Positions 34,021 through 43,056 of a stretch of 64,000 nt of DNA are shown here, one piece after another. Under the pieces are notes generated by a model. It saw only the letters and a program-made list of their open reading frames with translations, made no database searches and was not told where the DNA came from. Where the stretch lies: NCBI GenBank assembly GCA_937898675.1, contig CALEJB010000035.1, positions 1 to 64,000 on the forward strand, written 5' to 3'. A program made the translations under genes and the position numbers. Numbering within the stretch: the stretch's first letter is position 1; every line of letters starts with the position of its first letter. This stretch comes from an uncultured Prevotellaceae bacterium (GTDB lineage: Bacteria > Bacteroidota > Bacteroidia > Bacteroidales > Muribaculaceae).

Positions 34021-34929
34021 TCAGCCTGCCGACTTGCGTTTAAACTTTTCGGCAATAATGACACCCGCAAGGATGAGCGCACAGCCGGCATAGGCTATGA
34101 TTGTTGTACGCTCGTGGTACCATAATGCCGCCGCGATAATGGAAATAACCGGGCTCAAATAGATATAGTTGCTCGCACGCACTGCACCAATGCGCTTGAC
34201 GGTAATGCCCCAAACGAAATAGGCAGCCATTGAACATATCAAACCAAGATACAGGAGATTTCCCCAAACCTCGGGCCGATGAACCGCATTCATCAATCCG
34301 TTGTTGCCGGTCAGGGCCAAAAACGGCAATGCCGAAATCACGCCATAGAAAAACGACTTGCGGGTGATGAGCAAAGTCGTGTATGATCGGTTAAGACGTT
34401 TGAGCACCATCGAGTAAACGGCCCACACCAATGCGGCGAGCATTGCCAGCAGATCACCCAACACGCTGTCTCCCCATGCCAAGCCATCCTTCAACGCCAG
34501 CATCACTGAGCCAAAGAAGGCGATGAGCATGCCTACGCCTGTCAAAAAAGTGATGCGTTCGTCCCGGTAAAAAATCGCGCCCAGCAATGCCGTCAGCAGC
34601 GGAGCGATGCACACGATAATCGACACATCACTGATGAGGGTGAGTTTTAAGGCCGTATTCTCGGCAACAAAATATGCCGAACCGCCCATCACGCCACAGA
34701 CAGTCATCAACAATTCGTCACGCAGCCCAACAAGCCTGATCTTGAAACCGCAAACGGCCAGCATCGCCAAATAGGCAACGGCAAAACGGGCGACAAAGAT
34801 TTCGGTTGGATTAAGGCCGGCATCAAGCAGCACGCGGGTGTTAAGGAATGAGATTCCCCACACCATAATCATGGCAAAAGCGGCCACATGATACCAAAAA
34901 TCGTTATTTCGCCTACTGACAGATTGCAT
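34021..34929 (-). CDS. EamA/DMT-family transporter
   Basis: The 302-residue protein has ten membrane helices in two EamA repeats (about residues 12-145 and 158-295). The first repeat has MVWGISFLNTRVLL and PTEIFVARF, and the second has SPVISIIAAALWYHE with the conserved Glu region. Family members export amino acids, nucleosides or other small metabolites; the substrate is unknown here. A -7 box on the minus strand is at 34953-34946. Confidence 0.92.
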   Translation of the reverse strand: MQSVSRRNNDFWYHVAAFAMIMVWGISFLNTRVLLDAGLNPTEIFVARFAVAYLAMLAVCGFKIRLVGLRDELLMTVCGVMGGSAYFVAENTALKLTLISDVSIIVCIAPLLTALLGAIFYRDERITFLTGVGMLIAFFGSVMLALKDGLAWGDSVLGDLLAMLAALVWAVYSMVLKRLNRSYTTLLITRKSFFYGVISALPFLALTGNNGLMNAVHRPEVWGNLLYLGLICSMAAYFVWGITVKRIGAVRASNYIYLSPVISIIAAALWYHERTTIIAYAGCALILAGVIIAEKFKRKSAG

Positions 34930-34945
34930 GTGCTGAATTATTGCA

Positions 34946-34970
34946 CAAAATTACTACTTTTCTCAGGCAA
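34946..34970 (-). promoter_or_regulatory. Promoter of the EamA gene
   Basis: TAATTTTG on the minus strand (34953-34946), with the nearest TTG (34970-34968) 14 bp upstream. Confidence 0.45.
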
Positions 34971-34999
34971 TACCACTAATCAAAATAGTTTTTTTTCAC

Positions 35000-35007
35000 T
35001 AACTTTG
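35000..35007 (+). promoter_or_regulatory. -7 box of the uvrB operon
   Basis: TAACTTTG ends 8 nt before ATG 35016, so the mRNA would be leaderless or have a leader of only a few nucleotides. No -33 match at the usual distances. Confidence 0.6.
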
Positions 35008-35015
35008 CAAGTGAT

Positions 35016-37079
35016 ATGGAATACAGACTGCACAGCGAATTTGAACCCACTGGCGACCAGCCGCAGGCAATTGCGGAGCTGGCCGACGGCGTGAACAGCG
35101 GCGTGCCGTTTCAGACGCTGCTGGGCGTGACTGGCTCGGGCAAGACATTCACCATGGCCAATGTCATTGCCCGCACGGGGCGCCCGACACTGATACTGTC
35201 TCACAACAAGACACTTGCAGCGCAACTGTATGCCGAGATGAAGGGATTTTTTCCCGAGAACTCGGTGCACTATTTCGTTTCCTACTACGACTACTATCAG
35301 CCCGAGGCCTATATTCCATCCACCGACAAATACATCGAGAAAGACCTCGCCATCAACGATGAGATAGAGCGCTTGCGGCTTGCCACCGTGACGGCGCTGC
35401 TGTCGGGACGGCGCGACATTGTGGTCGTGTCCAGCGTGTCGTGCCTGTATGGCATGGGCAATCCCGAGGACATCAGCGCAGGGGCCATCGAACTGAAAGT
35501 TGGCGACAACATCAAGCGCGACGAACTGCTGCACAGCCTTGTGGATGCCCTCTACAGCCGCAGTGACCTGGACCTGAGGATGGGCACATTCCGTGTCAAG
35601 GGCGATACCGTTGACATCTTTCTGAGCGATGAGGACATCATGCTGCGCGTCATCTTTTGGGGCAACGAGATTGAACGGATGCAAGTGCTTGACAGCGAGA
35701 CCCAGCAACCCATGGAAGATGTTGAGGGTTTCAAGATATTCCCCGCCAACATCTTTGTCACCACCAAGGAACGCATGCGAGGAGCATTGGGGCAGATTGA
35801 CCTGGACCGCGAGAACCAAGTGGCCGCATTTGCCCGCGAGAACCGCTTTGCCGAGGCCAAACGCCTCAACGAGCGCGTGACCTATGACATGGAAATGATG
35901 CGCGAGGTGGGCTATTGCTCGGGCATAGAGAATTACTCCCGCTACTTTGACGGCCGCCGGCCCGGCATGCGCCCCTTTTGCCTGCTGGACTATTTCCCCG
36001 ATGATTTCTTGACAATCATTGACGAGAGCCATGTGACCATCCCCCAAATCAGGGCCATGTACGGCGGAGACCAATCACGCAAGCAAAACTTGGTGCATTA
36101 CGGATTCCGTCTTGAGGCCGCCATGGACAACCGCCCTCTCAGGTTTGAGGAATTTGAAGCCCTGACGCGCCAAATGATATATGTGAGCGCCACGCCCGCC
36201 GACTATGAGCTCAACAAGTGCGAGGGCGTTATCACCGAGCAAGTCATCAGACCGACAGGATTGCTTGACCCTCAAATTGTCGTGCGCCCGTCACAAGGCC
36301 AGGTTGACGACCTTGTCGAAGAAATCCAACTGCGCATCGAGCATGGCGAGCGCACACTGGTGACTACCCTCACCAAGCGCATGGCCGAAGAGTTGAGCGA
36401 CTATCTGACAAAACTTGACATCCGCTGCGCCTATATGCACAGCGACGTTGAGACCATGGAGCGCATCGAAATCATTGACAACCTGCGTGCCGGTGCCTTG
36501 GACGTGCTGGTGGGTGTCAACCTGCTGCGCGAAGGCCTCGACCTGCCCGAGGTGTCGCTTGTCGCCATCTTGGATGCCGACAAAGAAGGCTTCCTGCGCA
36601 GCAAGCGCTCGCTCACCCAGACCGCAGGCCGCGCCGCCCGCAACCTGAACGGCATGGTCATCATGTATGCCGACAACATCACGGCATCGATGAAACAGAC
36701 TATTGACGAGACAGACCGCCGCCGCACAATTCAGTTGCATTACAACGAGGAACACGGCATCACGCCCACCGCCATCGTCAAGGCCCGCACCGCCATCATC
36801 GGCCAAGACACCGACATGCGCCATCCGTCCACAGCAAGCAGGCACAGCCAGTCGCAACAGCCTGCGGCAAGCGCCCGCTATGCCGATGAGTTCAATGCTT
36901 CAGCAGGCGTTGCCGCCGACCCGGTTGTCGCCTACATGGGCAAACAAGACATGGAGGCAGCCATCAGCCGCCTGAAGACACAGATGATTGATGCCGCCAA
37001 GCGGATGGACTTCCTCGAGGCAGCACAATACCGTGACGAAATCCTCAAACTTGAAGAAATGCTCAACAGCAAAGACTAA
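35016..37079 (+). CDS. uvrB: Excinuclease ABC subunit B
   Basis: UvrB verifies DNA damage and recruits UvrC in nucleotide excision repair. The 687-residue protein has Walker A GVTGSGKT (about residues 38-45), the beta-hairpin region SYYDYYQPEAYIPSTDKYIEKD that threads DNA, helicase motifs including DESHVTIPQIRAMY and LREGLDLPEVSLVAILDADK, and the C-terminal UVR motif that contacts UvrC (about 650-685). All key elements are present. The -7 box is 8 nt from the ATG, which suggests a leaderless mRNA. The ygiQ gene follows after 9 bp, so repair and the radical SAM gene are co-transcribed. Confidence 0.97.
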   Translation: MEYRLHSEFEPTGDQPQAIAELADGVNSGVPFQTLLGVTGSGKTFTMANVIARTGRPTLILSHNKTLAAQLYAEMKGFFPENSVHYFVSYYDYYQPEAYIPSTDKYIEKDLAINDEIERLRLATVTALLSGRRDIVVVSSVSCLYGMGNPEDISAGAIELKVGDNIKRDELLHSLVDALYSRSDLDLRMGTFRVKGDTVDIFLSDEDIMLRVIFWGNEIERMQVLDSETQQPMEDVEGFKIFPANIFVTTKERMRGALGQIDLDRENQVAAFARENRFAEAKRLNERVTYDMEMMREVGYCSGIENYSRYFDGRRPGMRPFCLLDYFPDDFLTIIDESHVTIPQIRAMYGGDQSRKQNLVHYGFRLEAAMDNRPLRFEEFEALTRQMIYVSATPADYELNKCEGVITEQVIRPTGLLDPQIVVRPSQGQVDDLVEEIQLRIEHGERTLVTTLTKRMAEELSDYLTKLDIRCAYMHSDVETMERIEIIDNLRAGALDVLVGVNLLREGLDLPEVSLVAILDADKEGFLRSKRSLTQTAGRAARNLNGMVIMYADNITASMKQTIDETDRRRTIQLHYNEEHGITPTAIVKARTAIIGQDTDMRHPSTASRHSQSQQPAASARYADEFNASAGVAADPVVAYMGKQDMEAAISRLKTQMIDAAKRMDFLEAAQYRDEILKLEEMLNSKD

Positions 37080-37088
37080 CCCTGCGCT

Positions 37089-38948
37089 ATGAACCAGAAA
37101 TCCCGACACAACAACGACGGAGACCACCGCATCAAAGGGCAATGGCTGCCCACTACCCGCAAAGAGATGGACCATCTGGGATGGGAACAGGCCGATGTCA
37201 TCCTCTTCAGCGGCGATGCCTATATCGACCACCCGTCGATAGGCGCTGCAGTCATCGGGCGCGTGCTCGAAGCGCATGGATACCGCGTTGCCATCGTGCC
37301 GCAGCCCAACTGGCGCGACGACTGGCGCGACTTCAAGAAACTGGGCACGCCCAAGTTGTTTTTTGGCATCACTGCAGGAGCCATGGACTCGATGGTCAAC
37401 CACTATACCGCAGCCCGCCGCAAGCGCAGCGACGATGCTTACACCCCCGACGGCCGCGCCGGAGCCCGTCCCGACTACCCGACAATCGTATATAGCGAAA
37501 TTCTCAAAAAGCTGTTTCCCGACATCCCTGTCGTGGCAGGCGGCATTGAGGTGTCGTTGCGCCGATTGGCGCACTATGACTACTGGCAAGACCGGCTTCG
37601 CCCTTCCATCATCATGGATTGCCGCGCGGACGTTTTGGTCTATGGAATGGGCGAGCAACCCGTAATAACCATTGCCGATGCATTGCGCGACGGGAAACAC
37701 ATTGATGAATTGACCGACATTCCACAGACTGTGGTTCGCCGGCCGATGAGTGAGATTCCCAAAGACGACACCGAGACTGACGTTGTGCTGCACAGTTATG
37801 AGGAATGCAAAAAATCAGCCCGCGCCCAAGCCCACAATTTCAAAGTCATAGAAATTGAAAGCAACTTGTGGCACGGGCACAACGTGTGGCAAGCGACAGA
37901 CGGCATTGCCGTCAAGGTCAACCGCACCAATCCGCCGATGACCACCAGCCAGATTGACGCCTCGTTTGACCTGCCTTATACCCGTCTGCCCCACCCGCGC
38001 TACCAAGGCAAACGCATACCTGCCTACGAGATGATACGCCACTCGGTGAACATGCACCGCGGATGCTTTGGGGGCTGCGCGTTCTGCACCATCAGCGCCC
38101 ACCAGGGCAAGTTCATCGCCTCACGCAGCAAGGAATCAATTATGCGCGAGGTCAAGCAAGTGACGCAGATGGAAGACTTCAAGGGATACATCAGCGACCT
38201 GGGCGGTCCCAGCGCCAACATGTACTGCATGGGCGGCAAAGACCCGCAACGCTGCAAGAAATGCCGGCGTCCCTCCTGCCTGCACCCCCAGCCTTGCCCC
38301 AACTTGAACAATGACCACAGCGCATTGCTCGACATCTACCATGCCGTTGACGCATTGCCCGAGGTAAAAAAATCGTTTATCGGCAGCGGCGTTCGCTACG
38401 ATTTATCGATGCACCGCACCGGAAATCCCGATGTTGACAAAGCCAATGCACAATATAACGAGGAACTCATCCGCTTCCACGTTTCAGGCCGGTTAAAGGT
38501 GGCGCCCGAACACACCAGCGACGAAGTGCTGATGCTGATGCGAAAGCCGTCGTTTGAACTGTTCCGCCGCTTTAAGGCATTGTTTGACCGCTTGAACGTC
38601 AAGTACAGCCTGCGCCAGCAACTCATTCCCTACTTCATCTCGTCCCATCCCGGATGCAGCGAGGCCGACATGGCCGAACTGGCGGCCATCACCAAGGAAC
38701 TGAATTTTCGCTTGGAGCAAGTGCAGGACTTTACCCCCACCCCGATGACCGTCTCCACCGAGACATACTTCACGGGTCTCCACCCCTACTCGCTCAAGTC
38801 CGTCTATTGTGCGCGCACCCCGATGGAAAAGCAGGCACAACGGTTATTCTTTTTCTGGTATGACCGCAATAACCGTTCGGCCATTACCGCCGCGCTCAGG
38901 CGCATCCACCGCAACGACCTGTTGCACAAACTTTATCCGCATCGATGA
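37089..38948 (+). CDS. YgiQ-family radical SAM protein
   Basis: The 619-residue protein has an N-terminal cobalamin-binding-like domain (about residues 20-300). The radical SAM core follows, with its [4Fe-4S] cysteines in GCFGGCAFC (Cys326, Cys330, Cys333). YgiQ family features include GMGEQPVITIADAL and a second Cys-rich patch MGGKDPQRCKKCRRPSC, which may hold another cluster. The C-terminal DUF3362 region contains FTPTPMTVSTETYFTGLHPY. The reaction of this widespread family is unknown. It lies between uvrB and the PAP2 gene, and its stop overlaps the PAP2 start by 4 nt. Confidence 0.93.
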   Translation: MNQKSRHNNDGDHRIKGQWLPTTRKEMDHLGWEQADVILFSGDAYIDHPSIGAAVIGRVLEAHGYRVAIVPQPNWRDDWRDFKKLGTPKLFFGITAGAMDSMVNHYTAARRKRSDDAYTPDGRAGARPDYPTIVYSEILKKLFPDIPVVAGGIEVSLRRLAHYDYWQDRLRPSIIMDCRADVLVYGMGEQPVITIADALRDGKHIDELTDIPQTVVRRPMSEIPKDDTETDVVLHSYEECKKSARAQAHNFKVIEIESNLWHGHNVWQATDGIAVKVNRTNPPMTTSQIDASFDLPYTRLPHPRYQGKRIPAYEMIRHSVNMHRGCFGGCAFCTISAHQGKFIASRSKESIMREVKQVTQMEDFKGYISDLGGPSANMYCMGGKDPQRCKKCRRPSCLHPQPCPNLNNDHSALLDIYHAVDALPEVKKSFIGSGVRYDLSMHRTGNPDVDKANAQYNEELIRFHVSGRLKVAPEHTSDEVLMLMRKPSFELFRRFKALFDRLNVKYSLRQQLIPYFISSHPGCSEADMAELAAITKELNFRLEQVQDFTPTPMTVSTETYFTGLHPYSLKSVYCARTPMEKQAQRLFFFWYDRNNRSAITAALRRIHRNDLLHKLYPHR

Positions 38949-39490
38949 AAAAAGCCGCCATAGTACTGTCTGTCTTGATTACGGCATCCACAATAGGGGC
39001 CAGCGCCCACGACACATTTGTGCAACGCTCGACCGACGTACTGGGCCTTGCCCCCAGCGCGACCGGACTTTGCATCGCCATAGCCAATCACGACACCGAG
39101 GGCATGAAGCAACTGGGATTGAGTGCCGCCACATGTCTTGCCGTCAATTACGGGCTGGAATTGTGCGTCAGGAAGGACCGGCCCGACGGCAAGGGGCACC
39201 ACGCTTTTCCCAGCACCCACACCGCCATCGCCTTTAACGGCTCAACATTCCTGATGAAACGGTATGGATGGAAATGGGGCGTGCCCGCCTATGCAATCTC
39301 CACCTATGTGGCATGGGGCCGCGTCCACAGCGACCGCCATGACTGGTGGGACGTGCTGGGCGGCGCTGCCATTGGAGCAGGCTGCTCATTCTTGTTCACC
39401 AGGCCGTTTGCCAAGGATGTTGACCTCAGCATAGCGCCCACCTCGTTTGGCGACCAAGCGTACGGCCTAACGGCAACGATACAATTCTAA
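38945..39490 (+). CDS. PAP2-family phosphatase, secreted or membrane-attached
   Basis: The 181-residue protein has a signal peptide or N-terminal helix (residues 1-21) and the three PAP2 motifs: RKDRPDG (residues 76-82), PSTH (89-92) and GRVHSDRHDWWDVLGG (125-140). The Ser usual at the front of motif 3 is Gly. The family removes phosphate from lipid phosphates, such as phosphatidic acid or undecaprenyl pyrophosphate, or acts as an acid phosphatase. The few hydrophobic segments suggest a periplasmic location. ATGA overlap with ygiQ indicates translational coupling. A strong hairpin follows. Confidence 0.88.
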   Translation: MKKAAIVLSVLITASTIGASAHDTFVQRSTDVLGLAPSATGLCIAIANHDTEGMKQLGLSAATCLAVNYGLELCVRKDRPDGKGHHAFPSTHTAIAFNGSTFLMKRYGWKWGVPAYAISTYVAWGRVHSDRHDWWDVLGGAAIGAGCSFLFTRPFAKDVDLSIAPTSFGDQAYGLTATIQF

Positions 39491-39507
39491 AGAGCGCCCT
39501 ATATACA

Positions 39508-39543
39508 ACGAGGGCCCAAGAGCGATTACTCTTGAGCCCTCGT
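39508..39543. terminator. Bidirectional terminator between the PAP2 gene and the dockerin operon
   Basis: Arms 39508-39522 and 39529-39543 pair over 15 positions with one mismatch around a 6-nt loop, between two converging genes. Confidence 0.75.
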
Positions 39544-39579
39544 AATCTATTGTTCACGAGGCCATGGGCCTAACTAAAT

Positions 39580-41502
39580 TTACCAAGTCTCTTCCAAGAG
39601 GTAGGAAATCAACGCTGCAACATCGCTCACGTCAACATCACCATTCTGGTCGCAATCGGCAGCATTCAAGTCAATCTCGGTACCATCCAGCAGATAGCTG
39701 ATGAGGGCAGCGATATCACTGACATCAACTATGCCATCGGCGTTAACGTCACCGCGCACGAACTCGGTGTACAGAGGAATCATCTCGGCATTGTTGATGT
39801 ACATGTCGGTGTAAACACCGTTCTTGCCATTGGCCAACGGACGGCTGATGAATGCGACAACGTGCATGTTGTCGATGTTCCAGCTGCTGGGGATGGTTAC
39901 ATTGAAGGTATTGCAGTAAGTGTTGCCGTCCTTGTTCAGTGCAACGCCTAATACCGAAGGCAATGCCTTGCGGAGCACACCATTGTGAACATAGTTGTTC
40001 TTATAGGTACCATTGTCGAGCTGACGAGCAACAATGCCGTCCTCGGTCAGATATACATTCAGTTTGGCGTCGGCACCCATCAGTTCATCGAAGTGGGCTG
40101 CCAACTGGCCGCTGACGGTGATGGTGGCAGTGCGGGTGTCCTTGTTGCAGTTGCTCACTGCCTTGATAGTGGCAAAAGTGGGCATCGACTCGGAAACGTA
40201 ATCAAGGAAAGAGCTCATGTCGGCAGCAACCTGCTGATGGTATTCCTCGTAATATCCCAGACCATTCATGATGGCATCGGCGTCATCATAACCTACAGTG
40301 CGGTTAAATGTACCCGAAGGATAGGAGTCACAGCCCATATAGCTTGACAGGGAGTCGCACTGTACGGTCCTCATCGGGTCAGTACCGTTAAAGTTGACAT
40401 GAATGCCAGTCACGATGACATCGTCACGCATGCCTTCCAGGGTTTCCAGCAGGGCACTGCCCAGCGGGCAATAGGTGCAACCGGTCGAGGTCATCTTCTC
40501 AATCAAGTGCTTTTGACGGGGGAAGAAGTTCTCAAATACGCGGAACGAGCGAGTCAGCGTCTTGGGGGTTTCCATAGTCTCGCCATTCAGCTTGTTAAGC
40601 ACAACGCTCAGGGTGTGCTCGCCAACAGCCAGATTGTTCAAGGTTACCATGCTCTCAATGTCAAGCCAGTTGGCCGACAGGGCCTGGTCGTTGGTCAGCG
40701 TTGCAACGGTCTCGCCGTCAATCAGCACATCGATTCCGGTTGCATTGGCTCCTACCGTTGCCGAACCCTGGTTCCTCAGTCTGAAACTGAAGGGGAGTTC
40801 ACCGTTGCTGGTGGCAAAAGCGGGGCAATAGAGACCGCTCATGCCCAGAATAATCTCGGGATACTCATTCTCGACAACACACTGAACACTCAGGTTGCCA
40901 TAAGCGTCAAGGCCTACATCTTCCCATGCGCCATCAAGATAGATGTATGAAGGATAGAGATCTCCCACCTCAACGGCCGAGATGGGATAATTGCTTGACG
41001 TCTGCTTGTAGTCAAAACCAATCATCAGCGACTCGTCGGCTGCCAGGTTAATCTCATAGGGAGTTGAAAGGTTATAGGTATTCCAGCCTGCCTTACCGGT
41101 CTTGCAAGGCCATGTGGTGGGAGTGCCAATGCTGCCCGTAGCCGAGACAGGTGCCACAAACACATTAGAAATCGTGGTTGCAACAGCCAAAGCGACGCGG
41201 AACTGTACAATCTTGCCGCCCTGGAACATGTCAAGTTCAGCAGGGTCAAGGATAGTGCCAATGCGGATTGTACCGGGCAAGCCGGTGATGCCTAAACCGT
41301 CGGTAGTGTAGTCGTCGGTGTCATAGTGGCCCATAATCATTTGATTCTCGGCCAAATTAGCCTGGAACGGGGTCATGATACGCTTGCCAAATGTCATGGG
41401 GACATTGGCACGATGCAACATAGAGGTCTTGGGCAATGCCTGGGCACCGAGTGCCATGGGAAGCATTACCGCTGCCAATAAAAGTAATAATGTTTTTTTC
41501 AT
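39580..41502 (-). CDS. Secreted Omp28-like protein with C-terminal dockerin repeats
   Basis: The 640-residue protein has a signal peptide (cleavage near residue 20), about 200 residues that look like a beta-sandwich, an Ig-like segment (about 220-320) and then an Omp28/thioredoxin-fold domain. The domain's redox-like motif is STGCTYCPLGS (Cys about 342 and 345). The last 65 residues contain two dockerin type I units, DVNADGIVDVSDIAALISYLL and DQNGDVDVSDVAALISYLL, each a 12-residue calcium loop with a helix. Dockerins bind cohesin modules or fold against each other; no cohesin is encoded here. It is the last gene of a five-gene operon and shares architecture with its neighbours. Surface exposure is likely; the function is unknown. 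Confidence 0.88.
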   Translation of the reverse strand: MKKTLLLLLAAVMLPMALGAQALPKTSMLHRANVPMTFGKRIMTPFQANLAENQMIMGHYDTDDYTTDGLGITGLPGTIRIGTILDPAELDMFQGGKIVQFRVALAVATTISNVFVAPVSATGSIGTPTTWPCKTGKAGWNTYNLSTPYEINLAADESLMIGFDYKQTSSNYPISAVEVGDLYPSYIYLDGAWEDVGLDAYGNLSVQCVVENEYPEIILGMSGLYCPAFATSNGELPFSFRLRNQGSATVGANATGIDVLIDGETVATLTNDQALSANWLDIESMVTLNNLAVGEHTLSVVLNKLNGETMETPKTLTRSFRVFENFFPRQKHLIEKMTSTGCTYCPLGSALLETLEGMRDDVIVTGIHVNFNGTDPMRTVQCDSLSSYMGCDSYPSGTFNRTVGYDDADAIMNGLGYYEEYHQQVAADMSSFLDYVSESMPTFATIKAVSNCNKDTRTATITVSGQLAAHFDELMGADAKLNVYLTEDGIVARQLDNGTYKNNYVHNGVLRKALPSVLGVALNKDGNTYCNTFNVTIPSSWNIDNMHVVAFISRPLANGKNGVYTDMYINNAEMIPLYTEFVRGDVNADGIVDVSDIAALISYLLDGTEIDLNAADCDQNGDVDVSDVAALISYLLEETW

Positions 41503-41545
41503 AATGCGTTAATTATTATAGAATTGATAAAACAAATGAGTTCTC

Positions 41546-42226
41546 TTATTTTGCGTTCAAAATCAAGTCAATCACGGCATTCACGTCACCGATATTGACC
41601 TCGCCGTCTCCATTCACATCGGCAGACTTATCGAATCGCGCCGACAAAATCATGTCAATCACGCCATTTACGTCAGCGATATTGACCTCGCCGTCGCCAT
41701 TCACGTCACCGGGATTGCTGGCGCTGCCACCTTTCACATAATGAACCGTAATCGTGGAGCCATAGCCCTTGTGGTTATACTTGACCGGGAAACCCGACTG
41801 CTTGGCCAATATCTCGATTTGATAGGTCACGTCACACACGCCGTCGGCAACCGGGAACCATTCGGTCTGCATGCTCACCGTTCCGGGCGTCTGGCCGCGG
41901 GAGGTCACATAAGCGCCCGGCTCAGTCTGGGCGATGCACGCCGAGGGGTAGCAAATCTGGAATGTGCCGTTGTCAATCTGGTTAATCGTATAATGAATCT
42001 GGATATAGTCATTGGCGCCAGCCGATAGATTTTGGACAAATATGCCGGCATATATCACCTCGTTGCCTTCGTCGTCATACTCAACAAGATCGCGCGTGAC
42101 CGTGGTCCCGTCAACCACCTCGTTGCCGTCGGCATCGACAAAAATATAGGTGCGGTCGAGTTCCTGTCCCAGCATGGGCACCATCGACAATGACAATGCG
42201 GTGAAGATTGTAAATATCTTTTTCAT
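41546..42226 (-). CDS. Secreted protein with two C-terminal dockerin repeats
   Basis: The 226-residue protein has a signal peptide (cleavage near residue 20), about 145 residues of beta-rich sequence without a recognised domain, and two dockerin type I units. These are DVNGDGEVNIADVNGVIDMIL and DVNGDGEVNIGDVNAVIDLIL, preceded by a short linker. All calcium-ligand positions (Asp, Asn, Asp, Asn) are kept in both. The dockerin loops are close relatives of those in the 640-residue neighbour, which suggests a common partner. It lies 11 bp after the Omp28 lipoprotein gene and 43 bp before the last gene of the operon. Confidence 0.85.
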   Translation of the reverse strand: MKKIFTIFTALSLSMVPMLGQELDRTYIFVDADGNEVVDGTTVTRDLVEYDDEGNEVIYAGIFVQNLSAGANDYIQIHYTINQIDNGTFQICYPSACIAQTEPGAYVTSRGQTPGTVSMQTEWFPVADGVCDVTYQIEILAKQSGFPVKYNHKGYGSTITVHYVKGGSASNPGDVNGDGEVNIADVNGVIDMILSARFDKSADVNGDGEVNIGDVNAVIDLILNAK

Positions 42227-42237
42227 TTCTCGTTAAA

Positions 42238-43056
42238 TTATAATATTGTTTGAAATTTCTGTTTTGCCACCTGTTGCAGGAGTCCGTTCTCGTCACAGAA
42301 GAATGCAACAATCGAACAATGCTCGGGCAGCCAAGCGTCATCGAAGCGGAACTTGTAGGTCTTCACAGCGGTCTCGCTGCTGACCAAAAGCGGATCACCC
42401 CACATGTCGCTGATGCTCTTGCGGAACACGTGCATGTGGTTGTAGTGCTCGTTTACACTGCCGTCGGGCATATACTGGAAACTGTCGATGCTGTCCTCCA
42501 CAAGCCACACCTGCAGCGTGCCGTCAATGGGCGACTCGGCCTCGTTGATGAAACGGACGTTAACCGACACCTCGGCTTCGTGGGTGGCACTGTGGTAAAC
42601 GGGATCGACATATACGCCAACAAGCAGGTCAAGGGCGAGTTCATAGTTGACGCCATCGATCCAATCGGGATAATCAACAGGTCCAAGACGGTCAATCACT
42701 CCAACGGGTTGATAGACAAGTCCCCAGTAATTAAAATACTGGTCGCCCTCGTCGGTGTACAAAGGCGAAGGGACGCCTTTCTTATCCTTGCCAAAAGGCC
42801 CGGAATGGAAAGCCACGGCAATCACCGTTTGCTCGCCATATTGCCCAATGAGGTCCTCTATCACTTTAGTGGCATTGGGGCAATTCACGCAATACTGGCC
42901 CGTGTAGTCCTCGATGAGCACAGCGCGATGCGCCACAGTGGGTATAATTGTTTCGGGTTCAACATATACCAGACGTACATCAAGTCCCACCTCGTCACAT
43001 GAAGTGAGCAGAATCGCCATCAATGAGAATATCAATAGAAAATTTTTCTTCATCAT
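42238..43056 (-). CDS. Omp28-family lipoprotein
   Basis: The 272-residue protein has a lipoprotein signal peptide with lipobox LTSC (Cys20) and an Omp28 domain built on a thioredoxin-like fold. The family motif is EDYTGQYCVNCPNAT, with Cys56 and Cys59 in a CVNC arrangement. Omp28 proteins were first seen as abundant outer-membrane lipoproteins of Porphyromonas; their role is not settled. The preserved Cys pair suggests redox exchange or a structural disulfide. Its start is immediately next to the stop of the DUF6029 gene, so the two are very likely translated together. Confidence 0.92.
   Translation of the reverse strand: MMKKNFLLIFSLMAILLTSCDEVGLDVRLVYVEPETIIPTVAHRAVLIEDYTGQYCVNCPNATKVIEDLIGQYGEQTVIAVAFHSGPFGKDKKGVPSPLYTDEGDQYFNYWGLVYQPVGVIDRLGPVDYPDWIDGVNYELALDLLVGVYVDPVYHSATHEAEVSVNVRFINEAESPIDGTLQVWLVEDSIDSFQYMPDGSVNEHYNHMHVFRKSISDMWGDPLLVSSETAVKTYKFRFDDAWLPEHCSIVAFFCDENGLLQQVAKQKFQTIL

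Noticed and set aside
34980..36074. 364-residue open frame opposite uvrB
   Set aside because: uvrB is unmistakable. The frame runs out across the uvrB promoter and has no recognisable product.
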